Shown here in pieces: positions 1 to 5,181 of a DNA stretch of 5,181 nt; the stretch's first letter is position 1; each line of letters starts with the position of its first letter. A program made the position numbers and the translations under genes. The notes beneath the pieces were generated by a model. The model was not told the origin of the DNA, did no database searches, and worked only from the letters and a program-made list of their open reading frames with translations. Origin of the DNA: Cuniculiplasma sp. Its GTDB lineage: Archaea > Thermoplasmatota > Thermoplasmata > Thermoplasmatales > Thermoplasmataceae. The stretch lies in the NCBI GenBank assembly GCA_023256455.1, contig JAGDXN010000029.1:1610-6790 (forward strand). The letters are read 5' to 3'.

Positions 1-801
1 AGAATCAAAAGATGTACGGAGATAAATAATCTTGTTGCAATCTTTGATGTCTTTGTAGATATACCAAAAGACCGTAAGGGCGCAGATATGTCAAGAGCTG
101 TTGAATCAATAAATACTGTTGCTCTTTCTGATGAAAACCACTTTTCCATAGAAGAGATAGCTTCCAAAATTGGAGAAGAGGCCCTCAGAAGATTTGAATA
201 TTCCACTTATGTGTTTGTAAAATTAAAAACTGAGCTTTTCCACAGAGTTAAGTCGGAAAGTGGAAAGATTTCAGTTGTCAGCTACCCTTTGACCGCCGAA
301 GCAGTTATAGAAAGGGATGGAAAAACAGAAACATCCATAGAAGTTGAAGTAACAGGAATCAACGCATGTCCATGTGCAATGGAAACTGCGAGGACAATAA
401 TAGGGAATAATAACCCAAAAATAGATGGAATGCTTGATTCAATTCCTGGGATCACCCATAATCAGAGAAATCATGTAACGATTAAACTGACAACGGAAAA
501 TGATGAAAATATCGAGGCTTTTGAACTGATAAATTCGGCGGAAAAAGTTCTGGGTGGTTCCTTACTTCCGGTTTTGAAGAGGATAGATGAGGGGGAAATG
601 GTTGTGAGGGCCCACAGCAATCCCATGTTTGTGGAAGATATAGTGAGATTTATAGTTGCAGATATAATCAAAAACAAAGACATTTCGGATGATTCCAAAA
701 TTGAGGTCAGTTCTGAAAGTGAAGAGAGCATCCATCCCCATAATGCATTTGCAACTATTTCAGGAAGTATAGGTGAATTTAGAAAGAATAATTCCATTTA
801 A
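1..801 (+). CDS. mptA: GTP cyclohydrolase MptA (GTP cyclohydrolase IV), 5'-partial
   Basis: This encodes the last 266 residues of an archaeal MptA, an Fe(II)-dependent enzyme related to FolE2. It converts GTP to 7,8-dihydroneopterin 2',3'-cyclic phosphate, the entry step of archaeal pterin synthesis. The frame is open from base 1, so the start is outside the window. The internal ATG at 88 is not the start, because the preceding residues (VDIPKDRKGADMSR) are a conserved family segment. Counting from the first visible codon, signatures are the ACPC motif (122-125, the Cys region near the metal or substrate site), THNQR (152-156), RAHSNPMFVED (203-213) and SIHPHNAF (243-250), whose His residues match the family's metal-site histidines. 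The family is usually a little over 300 residues, so about 40-50 N-terminal residues are missing. It is soluble and cytoplasmic. It is separated by 92 bp from the downstream membrane operon and is probably unrelated to it in function. Confidence 0.93.
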   Translation, partial: RIKRCTEINNLVAIFDVFVDIPKDRKGADMSRAVESINTVALSDENHFSIEEIASKIGEEALRRFEYSTYVFVKLKTELFHRVKSESGKISVVSYPLTAEAVIERDGKTETSIEVEVTGINACPCAMETARTIIGNNNPKIDGMLDSIPGITHNQRNHVTIKLTTENDENIEAFELINSAEKVLGGSLLPVLKRIDEGEMVVRAHSNPMFVEDIVRFIVADIIKNKDISDDSKIEVSSESEESIHPHNAFATISGSIGEFRKNNSI

Positions 802-832
802 TTTTTCCTTAAGATTCAAATAAATATTTTTT
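802..832 (+). terminator. Possible T-rich archaeal terminator after mptA
   Basis: Two T-runs follow the mptA stop codon directly: five T at 802-806 (then CCTT) and six T at 827-832. Archaeal RNA polymerase commonly terminates at such non-template T-tracts without a hairpin, and I see no strong stem-loop here. The position between two functionally unrelated genes fits a transcription boundary. The region is AT-rich overall, so the runs could also be background. Confidence 0.35.
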
Positions 833-859
833 GATTAAATGAAATTGGAGCATCATAAT

Positions 860-873
860 TAAAAACTTTAGAA
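860..873 (+). promoter_or_regulatory. Possible archaeal promoter (BRE/TATA-like) of the T4SS-like operon
   Basis: An A-run (861-865) followed by CTTTAGAA (866-873) lies about 21-28 nt before the GTG at 894. This is the distance expected for a TATA box serving a leaderless or nearly leaderless transcript. The purine-rich A-run sits where a BRE would be. The match to a TATA box is modest, and the assignment rests mainly on spacing. A second T-run at 875-880 could also be part of the element. Confidence 0.3.
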
Positions 874-893
874 ATTTTTTATTCTCGGGAAAT

Positions 894-1181
894 GTGAGTT
901 ACATAGAATCGTTGACAGAACCTTTTACAGCGGGAAGTGGGATTAACGAGATTAACGGTATTCTCACAAGGGGGATGGATGTTATAATTTCTGTTTCTGC
1001 CATAATAATTGCCATTTTATGGATTCCCATAGCCATGGGCTTCTTTAGCAGTGATGAGACCAGGAGATATAATGCCTATAGCAAGGCGAAAAATGCCGCT
1101 ATTGGGACATTGATCTACCTCATGGCAGTGAGCGGGGTTATTTACGGAGTGTTCAGTTTCATCATTAAGGGCAGCCCATGA
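894..1181 (+). CDS. Small two-helix membrane protein, VirB2/CedA1-like pilin candidate
   Basis: This is a 95-residue protein with a polar N-terminus (1-27), a hydrophobic helix (about 28-51), a short hydrophilic loop with basic residues (52-68, including RR at 57-58, K64 and K66) and a second hydrophobic helix (about 69-91). Two helices joined by a basic loop is the architecture of VirB2-type conjugative pilins and of CedA1 in the archaeal Ced DNA-import system. The TM2 start (GTLIYLMAVSG) has the small-residue-rich look of such subunits. The role is inferred from architecture and from the next two genes; I cannot confirm homology by reading. The start is GTG at 894, since no ATG, GTG or TTG occurs upstream in frame before the stop at 840-842. 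No clear Shine-Dalgarno is present, which fits a leaderless message. It overlaps the next gene by 4 nt (ATGA), so the two are co-translated. It could instead be a small accessory membrane protein of the CedA2 kind. Confidence 0.72.
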   Translation: MSYIESLTEPFTAGSGINEINGILTRGMDVIISVSAIIIAILWIPIAMGFFSSDETRRYNAYSKAKNAAIGTLIYLMAVSGVIYGVFSFIIKGSP

Positions 1182-2119
1182 TCACCCAGTCATTCATAAT
1201 CGGTTTGCTTGGAAAAATAATCCTCACCATTGAACTATCAAGTGCCCAGTTCCTCTGGAATATTGCAATTAACCAGGGTATGGTTTCATCCAAAGACTAT
1301 CTTTTCTGGATGATGTTCAACGGGAAAATTCTTAGTATAAATAAATACGAGATTGACGCTTTTCCCATAATTGGTTCCTTAATAGGGGCTGCATCGGGCA
1401 TTGCTTTGATAAGGGACCGAAACAACAGGGCCGGACAGATACTTTATGAGATGGCTTTAAGCATTGTTATTATGCTGCTTGCCGGCTATTTTATAAGAAT
1501 GTTCAACTCAGCCCTATACATTGCCGTAAAAGACTTCAAACAATATAATCCGGATCTTTCCTACTATTTCTCGGATATGTACATAATCAATACCGTCGCA
1601 AAATTCAATAATTCAAATAATGGAATTGCACTTCTCTTCTTCTCATCCATATACACGATTTCCGGACTTGAGACCTCTCTCTTTCTTATGCTTCGAATTG
1701 GCATTTTGATTTCTTTTTACTTTTTCCTTCCAGTTTCATCCTTTCTCATAGTTTTCCATAACGGAAGGGAGATTCTTTTTAAACTGTGGATTCTGTATCT
1801 GGAAACTTCATCATTCCCAGTCATCGCAATTCCAGTTCTTTACATATATATCAACCTGTCTGCTTATCCCTTTGCCCAGCTTGGAATGCTGATTTTCCTC
1901 ACAGTAATACCTGCCCTATTTACAATGGGAATTTACAGAACGGCCATATCTAACTTTTCATCCATTCCATTTTTAATATCCTTATTTGGGACCGAAAACA
2001 CCTTTGGAAAATTAAAAAATATTCCAGTGGAGATCCAAAAAAGAAATGAGAAGGAAAATAGGGATAGAATTGAAACCTTTCCGGAAACAAACCTTGAAAG
2101 ATACCTGAGAAGTGGTTAA
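1178..2119 (+). CDS. Polytopic membrane protein, VirB6/CedA-like channel candidate
   Basis: This is a 313-residue integral membrane protein. Hydrophobic segments are visible at about 4-30, 61-79, 90-114, 148-163, 166-194, 213-229 and 232-253, so roughly six or seven membrane spans. A polar loop (about 115-145) follows the third span, and a highly charged C-terminal tail (about 278-313, rich in K, E and R) is probably cytoplasmic. Six to seven spans beside a VirB4-type ATPase and a two-helix pilin-like protein is what is known for VirB6 in type IV secretion systems and for CedA, the proposed DNA channel of crenarchaeal Ced systems. The assignment rests on topology and neighbours, since no sequence motif is diagnostic. 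The ATG at 1178 overlaps the upstream stop (ATGA), with AAGGG about 8 nt before it as a weak ribosome site. The next gene begins 2 nt after the stop. Confidence 0.7.
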   Translation: MITQSFIIGLLGKIILTIELSSAQFLWNIAINQGMVSSKDYLFWMMFNGKILSINKYEIDAFPIIGSLIGAASGIALIRDRNNRAGQILYEMALSIVIMLLAGYFIRMFNSALYIAVKDFKQYNPDLSYYFSDMYIINTVAKFNNSNNGIALLFFSSIYTISGLETSLFLMLRIGILISFYFFLPVSSFLIVFHNGREILFKLWILYLETSSFPVIAIPVLYIYINLSAYPFAQLGMLIFLTVIPALFTMGIYRTAISNFSSIPFLISLFGTENTFGKLKNIPVEIQKRNEKENRDRIETFPETNLERYLRSG

Positions 2120-2121
2120 AA

Positions 2122-3921
2122 ATGAAAAACCTTGAAAACTTAATTCTGCCGAATAATTTCATGGCAGGAAAATCTGAATCTGGTACAATCTATAAGTTCT
2201 CTTTGTTCCTTTTGCTTCTCTCTTTTGTTTTTTACATATACGATTTCTTTTATTTTTCACTTTTATCCTTAATATCACTTGCATCCCTTTTGCTCATGCT
2301 TAAATTCAGCCATATCATTTTTTCCAAAAAAAATGAAAGGGATAACCTGAAACTGTTCAGTCTTGAATACGATTTTTCCTGGAATGAAAAATCTCAGACA
2401 ATAGAAGAGCATTTTAACCATCTCTCCACGTTCTTTTCAAAATTCAGTAATCAGGTAAGGTTTGTGACTACCATAACGGATGATACAGATTCCCATATTT
2501 CAAAGGAACATCTGTGGAAATATGGATCTAAGGATGAAATACATTATTTTAATGTGAGGAAATTTGAGCATTTAGTATTGATGAAATCTTCAGAAACTCA
2601 ACCAATTATTGACGCAGCCAAAAATTTCGGCTTAAAAATTAATCAATATCATGGAATGAAACCGCCTGATTACATTGGGTTTGCCCCCTATCTTAAATCA
2701 GGAAAAACTTATTTTCTGGGACGATACCTTAAGAAGCAGAAATATTTCTCCATTTTGTATCTTTCAAATTCCAAATCTTCCAAACCCTTTCAGATGTCTG
2801 ATCTTTTATATTCAATTAATGGTGACATCTCCCTAACCCTTGACCTGGATTTATGCACCGTAAGGGATTTTAGATACCTGAAAAACGTCTTAAGCCATAT
2901 CCTGGCTTCAGAACGATTGAAAAGGAACCGTGGCAGGAGACTATCCCCTGATGAGATCAAACTGAATAAAAATGCCCTGGCTCTTTCATCTCTGGACAGA
3001 AAGGATCTTTTCAAGGCCCAGATTTGTGTGATTTTAAGAAGCGATGATCCTCAGGACCTCAAGGAAATTACATCATCGTTTTTGAATAAGGCATCCTTCC
3101 TTGGCCTTACCTTTAACTTAGCGCAGAGAAAAGGCACCATTAAATCTCTATTGGGTGACATTAATATCACAAAACCTTACATTGTGCCAAAGAGCAATGT
3201 CATTCCCTTATTACCCTTTCTATGCAATAATGAGGTGCAATCGGGAATTCCAGTGGGATTTGATCCTGTAACCAGGGCACCCCAGTTAATTGACCTGTTC
3301 AATGGAAACTCTTACAACATTCTTATTTTAGGTGAAACAGGTTCTGGAAAAAGTTACTTTGCCAATCTTCTCCTTTCCAGGATACTTGAATATGAAGATC
3401 TATGGGGCGTTCTGCTTTGCGATCCCATGAAAGATTACGTGATCCCTGATGGATTGTATCCCAATTCAAAAATAGTGATAAACAGAGATGACCCAAGAAA
3501 CTTTGATCCGGAAATGCTTAAAAATTTCATGGTTCAGAACGAGTTGAAAAAGGTAATTTTAATTGATGAGGCACACAAATATCTGTCCATTGAGAACACT
3601 GGCCAGATCATAATTGATATTGTCAGAACTTCAAGACATTACAATACATCTGTAATACTTGTGACTCAAGATTCCTCATCCTTTCTTGACAGAAATTACA
3701 TCTCAATTTTCAATAATTCGGCCTATCTGTGCATATTCAGAAACAAAATATGGGAGAATCTAAAGGAAGCGGGAGTAAACCCTTCAAAATATGGATATGA
3801 TCAGAGAGTTCCACTTATAGGAGGGAAAAATTCACCCTGGTCTGAGATGCTCCTGTATTCATATGGAAAAATGAAAAAGATTATGATATATGACGGAAAA
3901 GATCAATTAACCCTTGAGTAA
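2122..3921 (+). CDS. VirB4/HerA-class ATPase, CedB-like, with N-terminal membrane hairpin
   Basis: This 599-residue protein is the probable motor of a type IV secretion-like DNA transporter. Residues 24-43 and 44-66 form two adjacent hydrophobic helices. About 70-370 resembles the VirB4 N-terminal domain. The RecA-like ATPase domain follows. It is introduced by IPVGFDP (376-382), then Walker A GETGSGKS (404-411, Lys410), Walker B VILIDEAH (478-485, Asp482 and Glu483), an arginine-containing stretch RTSRHYN (502-508) and the VTQ motif (514-516, Gln516). These are the ordered motifs of the VirB4/TraC and HerA/FtsK-like translocases. Size and membrane tethering match CedB of the archaeal Ced DNA-import system; bacterial VirB4 is usually longer, near 800. 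All catalytic residues appear intact, so it should be active. It is the third gene of the operon, and its end overlaps a convergent gene by 19 bp. A full-length HerA acting with NurA is unlikely, because there is no nuclease partner and HerA lacks this hairpin. Confidence 0.88.
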   Translation: MKNLENLILPNNFMAGKSESGTIYKFSLFLLLLSFVFYIYDFFYFSLLSLISLASLLLMLKFSHIIFSKKNERDNLKLFSLEYDFSWNEKSQTIEEHFNHLSTFFSKFSNQVRFVTTITDDTDSHISKEHLWKYGSKDEIHYFNVRKFEHLVLMKSSETQPIIDAAKNFGLKINQYHGMKPPDYIGFAPYLKSGKTYFLGRYLKKQKYFSILYLSNSKSSKPFQMSDLLYSINGDISLTLDLDLCTVRDFRYLKNVLSHILASERLKRNRGRRLSPDEIKLNKNALALSSLDRKDLFKAQICVILRSDDPQDLKEITSSFLNKASFLGLTFNLAQRKGTIKSLLGDINITKPYIVPKSNVIPLLPFLCNNEVQSGIPVGFDPVTRAPQLIDLFNGNSYNILILGETGSGKSYFANLLLSRILEYEDLWGVLLCDPMKDYVIPDGLYPNSKIVINRDDPRNFDPEMLKNFMVQNELKKVILIDEAHKYLSIENTGQIIIDIVRTSRHYNTSVILVTQDSSSFLDRNYISIFNNSAYLCIFRNKIWENLKEAGVNPSKYGYDQRVPLIGGKNSPWSEMLLYSYGKMKKIMIYDGKDQLTLE

Positions 3922-4127
3922 AATATACCAATCAGACCAAGTATGGCCATTGGCAAACAGAAGGAATAAAGGCCAGGATCTCCCCATGTATTGTAGAGGA
4001 TTGACCATGAAACATAAAACAATATGCCTATTAATAAAAATATGAAACTGATCGCTTCGATTAGATTATGGTAAGTAATGTATGAAATTACTTTTTTACC
4101 TTCCTTTTTGCTTTCCAGTTCGTTCAT
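3903..4127 (-). CDS. Small hypothetical two-helix membrane protein
   Basis: I do not recognise this 74-residue protein. It has a short charged N-terminus (MNELESKKEGKK), a hydrophobic helix at about 20-44, a short loop with NTWGDPG (46-52) and a second hydrophobic helix at about 53-70, ending SRVN. The positive-inside rule would place the N-terminus in the cytoplasm. It fills the gap between the ATPase and thioesterase genes, and an A/T-rich box lies about 23 nt upstream of its ATG; both support a real gene. Its last 19 bp overlap the end of the VirB4-like gene tail-to-tail. The two-helix layout recalls the small subunits of Ced systems (CedA1, CedA2), but opposite orientation argues against simple membership of the operon. 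It could also be a spurious open frame. Confidence 0.55.
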   Translation of the reverse strand: MNELESKKEGKKVISYITYHNLIEAISFIFLLIGILFYVSWSILYNTWGDPGLYSFCLPMAILGLIGIFYSRVN

Positions 4128-4143
4128 TCTGATCCCGTAAGGA

Positions 4144-4159
4144 AATATATATTAATAAC
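4144..4159 (-). promoter_or_regulatory. Possible TATA-type promoter of the 74-aa membrane protein gene
   Basis: A pure A/T block (AATATATATTAATAA at 4144-4158) in the 58-bp gap upstream of the ATG at 4127 is centred about 23-24 nt before that start on the - strand. This is close to the spacing of an archaeal TATA box for a leaderless transcript. Read-through from the upstream thioesterase gene on the same strand is also possible. Confidence 0.35.
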
Positions 4160-4185
4160 TGTTATCACAGACTCTTCCAAAAATC

Positions 4186-4704
4186 TCACTGTAGATCATC
4201 GAATTTTGAGGCTTCCAGTTTGACAGTTTCCAACAATTCATGTCTTCTTTTGCTCCTCTGTTCACCCTGTTCAAATCTCTTTTTTGTATCTTCATCATCA
4301 AGAATTAATCCAGGTACAGAAGTTGCTCTTCCATCCTGATCAATAGCCACATATGTAAGATATGCTTTGGTTGCGAATCTGCTCTTTCCTGTGAATGGCT
4401 CCTGGGAAAGCACGTCAACCTCTATTTCCATTGTTGTTCTTGTGACATAATTAATTCTTCCCACCATCTTAAGTATGTATCCAAGATGGATTGGGGCGAG
4501 GAAAAATATACTGTCTATGCTTCCAGTAACAGTCCTTAACCTGCAGTGCTTGAATGCCACGATGGATGCGACATTATCGATCCATTCCATAAGCCTGCCA
4601 CCATAAAGAGAATCAAATACATTTGTGTCTGGTGGCAGGACAAGCCTTTCCATTATGGTATAACTTTCCTTCCAGCTTTTTTCGATCTTCTGTTTTGAAT
4701 CCAT
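4186..4704 (-). CDS. Acyl-CoA thioesterase, hotdog fold (YciA/ACOT7-like)
   Basis: This 172-residue single-hotdog protein hydrolyses acyl-CoA thioesters to free acid and CoA in the cytoplasm; the chain-length preference cannot be read from sequence. The family signature is plain: VLPPDTN (22-28), GGRLMEWID (35-43), TGSIDSIFFLAPI (60-72), TRTTMEIEVDV (88-98) and an AYLTYVAID strand (114-122), followed by VPGL (130-133). Asn28 and Asp43 are at the positions where this family carries catalytic residues. A charged helical tail (about 137-170) follows the hotdog domain and is typical of this subfamily. The usual Gly-Asp after the 'P(x)n G' turn is Gly75-Tyr76 here, a small deviation. Members generally assemble as trimers of dimers. 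Transcription is divergent from rpiA through a 44-bp gap, and the 74-aa gene lies 58 bp downstream on the same strand. The start ATG at 4704 gives the expected length. Confidence 0.92.
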   Translation of the reverse strand: MDSKQKIEKSWKESYTIMERLVLPPDTNVFDSLYGGRLMEWIDNVASIVAFKHCRLRTVTGSIDSIFFLAPIHLGYILKMVGRINYVTRTTMEIEVDVLSQEPFTGKSRFATKAYLTYVAIDQDGRATSVPGLILDDEDTKKRFEQGEQRSKRRHELLETVKLEASKFDDLQ

Positions 4705-4716
4705 AAACCCATATGC

Positions 4717-4736
4717 ATTATTTTAATTTAAAATCA
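4717..4736. promoter_or_regulatory. Shared divergent promoter with a palindromic A/T box
   Basis: Only 44 bp (4705-4748) separate the divergent starts of the thioesterase gene and rpiA. In the middle is ATTTTAATTTAAAAT (4720-4734), a 15-bp inverted repeat symmetric about base 4727, which is 23 nt from the - start and 22 nt from the + start. TATA-like halves fall about 27-28 nt before each ATG, as expected for two leaderless archaeal transcripts. This suggests back-to-back overlapping TATA boxes. That the two genes are co-regulated is inference. Confidence 0.45.
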
Positions 4737-4748
4737 GCATACGGTTTC

Positions 4749-5181
4749 ATGGACGTTGTGGAAGAGAAGAGAAACGCAGCTAAATATGCACTAAGTTTTA
4801 TTCCCAGTAAAGGTACAGTGGGAATTGGGACCGGATCTACAGTTAAATTTCTTATTGAACTTATTGGAGAGAACAGGGAATATTATGGTAAGGTCAATTT
4901 TGTTCCCACATCCATAGAAACAGAGAACCGGCTCAGGGAATTCGGTTTAAATATTGCTTATAACTTCATAGGAAAAATCTTGATAGATATAGACGGTGCA
5001 GATGAAGTCGATCCGGAAGGCAATCTGATTAAGGGTGGTGGAGGTGCATTAACAAGGGAAAAGATTGTTGCCCATAACAGTGAGGAATTTGTGGTTATAG
5101 CTGATTCAGGAAAATATGTTCAAAAGCTTGGTAAATTCAAACTTCCCATTGAGATATTACCATTTCTGGCAGAACAGACGA
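4749..5181 (+). CDS. rpiA: Ribose-5-phosphate isomerase A, 3'-partial
   Basis: This encodes the first 144 residues of RpiA, which interconverts ribose 5-phosphate and ribulose 5-phosphate in the cytoplasm, in the non-oxidative pentose phosphate branch that supplies PRPP and nucleotides. The family motifs are intact: GTGST phosphate-binding loop (27-31), PTS (53-55), DGADEVD (82-88) and KGGGGALTREK (95-105), whose Glu104 corresponds to the catalytic base (Glu103 in E. coli RpiA). PIEILPF (133-139) matches the conserved PVEVxP region. The full enzyme is usually 220-235 residues, so roughly 80-90 C-terminal residues lie beyond the window. I chose the ATG at 4749 because archaeal RpiA proteins begin about 25 residues before GTGST and because the A/T box sits at the right distance. 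An in-frame ATG at 4713 would add 12 residues but would place the start inside the promoter. Confidence 0.95.
   Translation, partial: MDVVEEKRNAAKYALSFIPSKGTVGIGTGSTVKFLIELIGENREYYGKVNFVPTSIETENRLREFGLNIAYNFIGKILIDIDGADEVDPEGNLIKGGGGALTREKIVAHNSEEFVVIADSGKYVQKLGKFKLPIEILPFLAEQT

Noticed and set aside
471..797. 108-codon open frame on the - strand inside mptA
   Set aside because: It lies wholly antisense to a strongly conserved enzyme, has a Ser/Leu/Ile-rich shadow composition and shows no recognisable motif.
88..801. Treating the ATG at 88 as the start of mptA
   Set aside because: The same frame is open to base 1 and encodes the conserved VDIPKDRKGADMSR segment, so the gene is cut by the window edge and does not start there.
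1950..2162. 70-codon open frame on the - strand across the junction of the VirB6-like and VirB4-like genes
   Set aside because: The Phe-rich composition is the mirror of Lys/Glu codons in the real genes. It is antisense to the operon and has no plausible promoter.
2790..3014. 74-codon open frame on the - strand inside the ATPase gene
   Set aside because: It is an antisense shadow of the VirB4-like N-terminal domain with low-complexity Arg/Ser composition.
894..3921. The operon as part of an integrated conjugative plasmid or other mobile element
   Set aside because: No integrase, relaxase, VirD4 coupling ATPase, direct repeats or tRNA att site is visible. The flanks are housekeeping genes and base composition by eye is like the surroundings. 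The window is too short to exclude it fully.
1..5181. CRISPR arrays, tRNA or rRNA genes, insertion sequences
   Set aside because: I saw no regularly spaced repeats, no cloverleaf-type sequence and no transposase-like frame on either strand.

Overview
The window looks like chromosomal DNA from an AT-rich archaeon. The best guess is a member of the Thermoplasmata (Thermoplasma, Ferroplasma or Cuniculiplasma-like). Reasons: an archaeal-type MptA GTP cyclohydrolase, an archaeal-style RpiA, very short intergenic gaps with A/T-rich boxes about 22-28 nt upstream of start codons (as expected for leaderless archaeal transcripts), few convincing Shine-Dalgarno sequences, and ATGA-type gene overlaps. 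The lineage is an inference from gene style, not from a database match.

Layout. Positions 1-801 (+) hold the C-terminal part of mptA, whose start lies outside the window. After a 92-bp AT-rich gap comes a tight three-gene + strand operon (894-3921). It encodes a 95-aa two-helix membrane protein resembling a VirB2/CedA1-type pilin, a 313-aa polytopic membrane protein resembling VirB6/CedA, and a 599-aa ATPase of the VirB4/HerA class resembling CedB, with a membrane hairpin at its N-terminus. The first two genes overlap by 4 nt (ATGA) and the last two are 2 nt apart. On the - strand, a 74-aa two-helix membrane protein (3903-4127) runs tail-to-tail into the ATPase gene with a 19-bp overlap. Next to it is a 172-aa hotdog-fold acyl-CoA thioesterase (4186-4704, -). 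Only 44 bp away and divergent from it, rpiA begins at 4749 (+) and runs off the end of the window.

How the genes fit together. The flanking genes are housekeeping metabolism: pterin synthesis, acyl-CoA hydrolysis and the non-oxidative pentose phosphate pathway. The central operon is the notable part. Pilin-like subunit, polytopic channel and VirB4-type motor together form the minimal core of a type IV secretion-like DNA transport machine, the gene set that defines the crenarchaeal Ced and Ted DNA-import systems. No relaxase, VirD4 coupling protein, VirB8/9/10 scaffold or VirB11 ATPase is visible, and no integrase or att site is present. This fits a resident DNA uptake or exchange apparatus better than a conjugative element, although the window is short. 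Finding such a cassette in what looks like a euryarchaeal acidophile would be the main result here.
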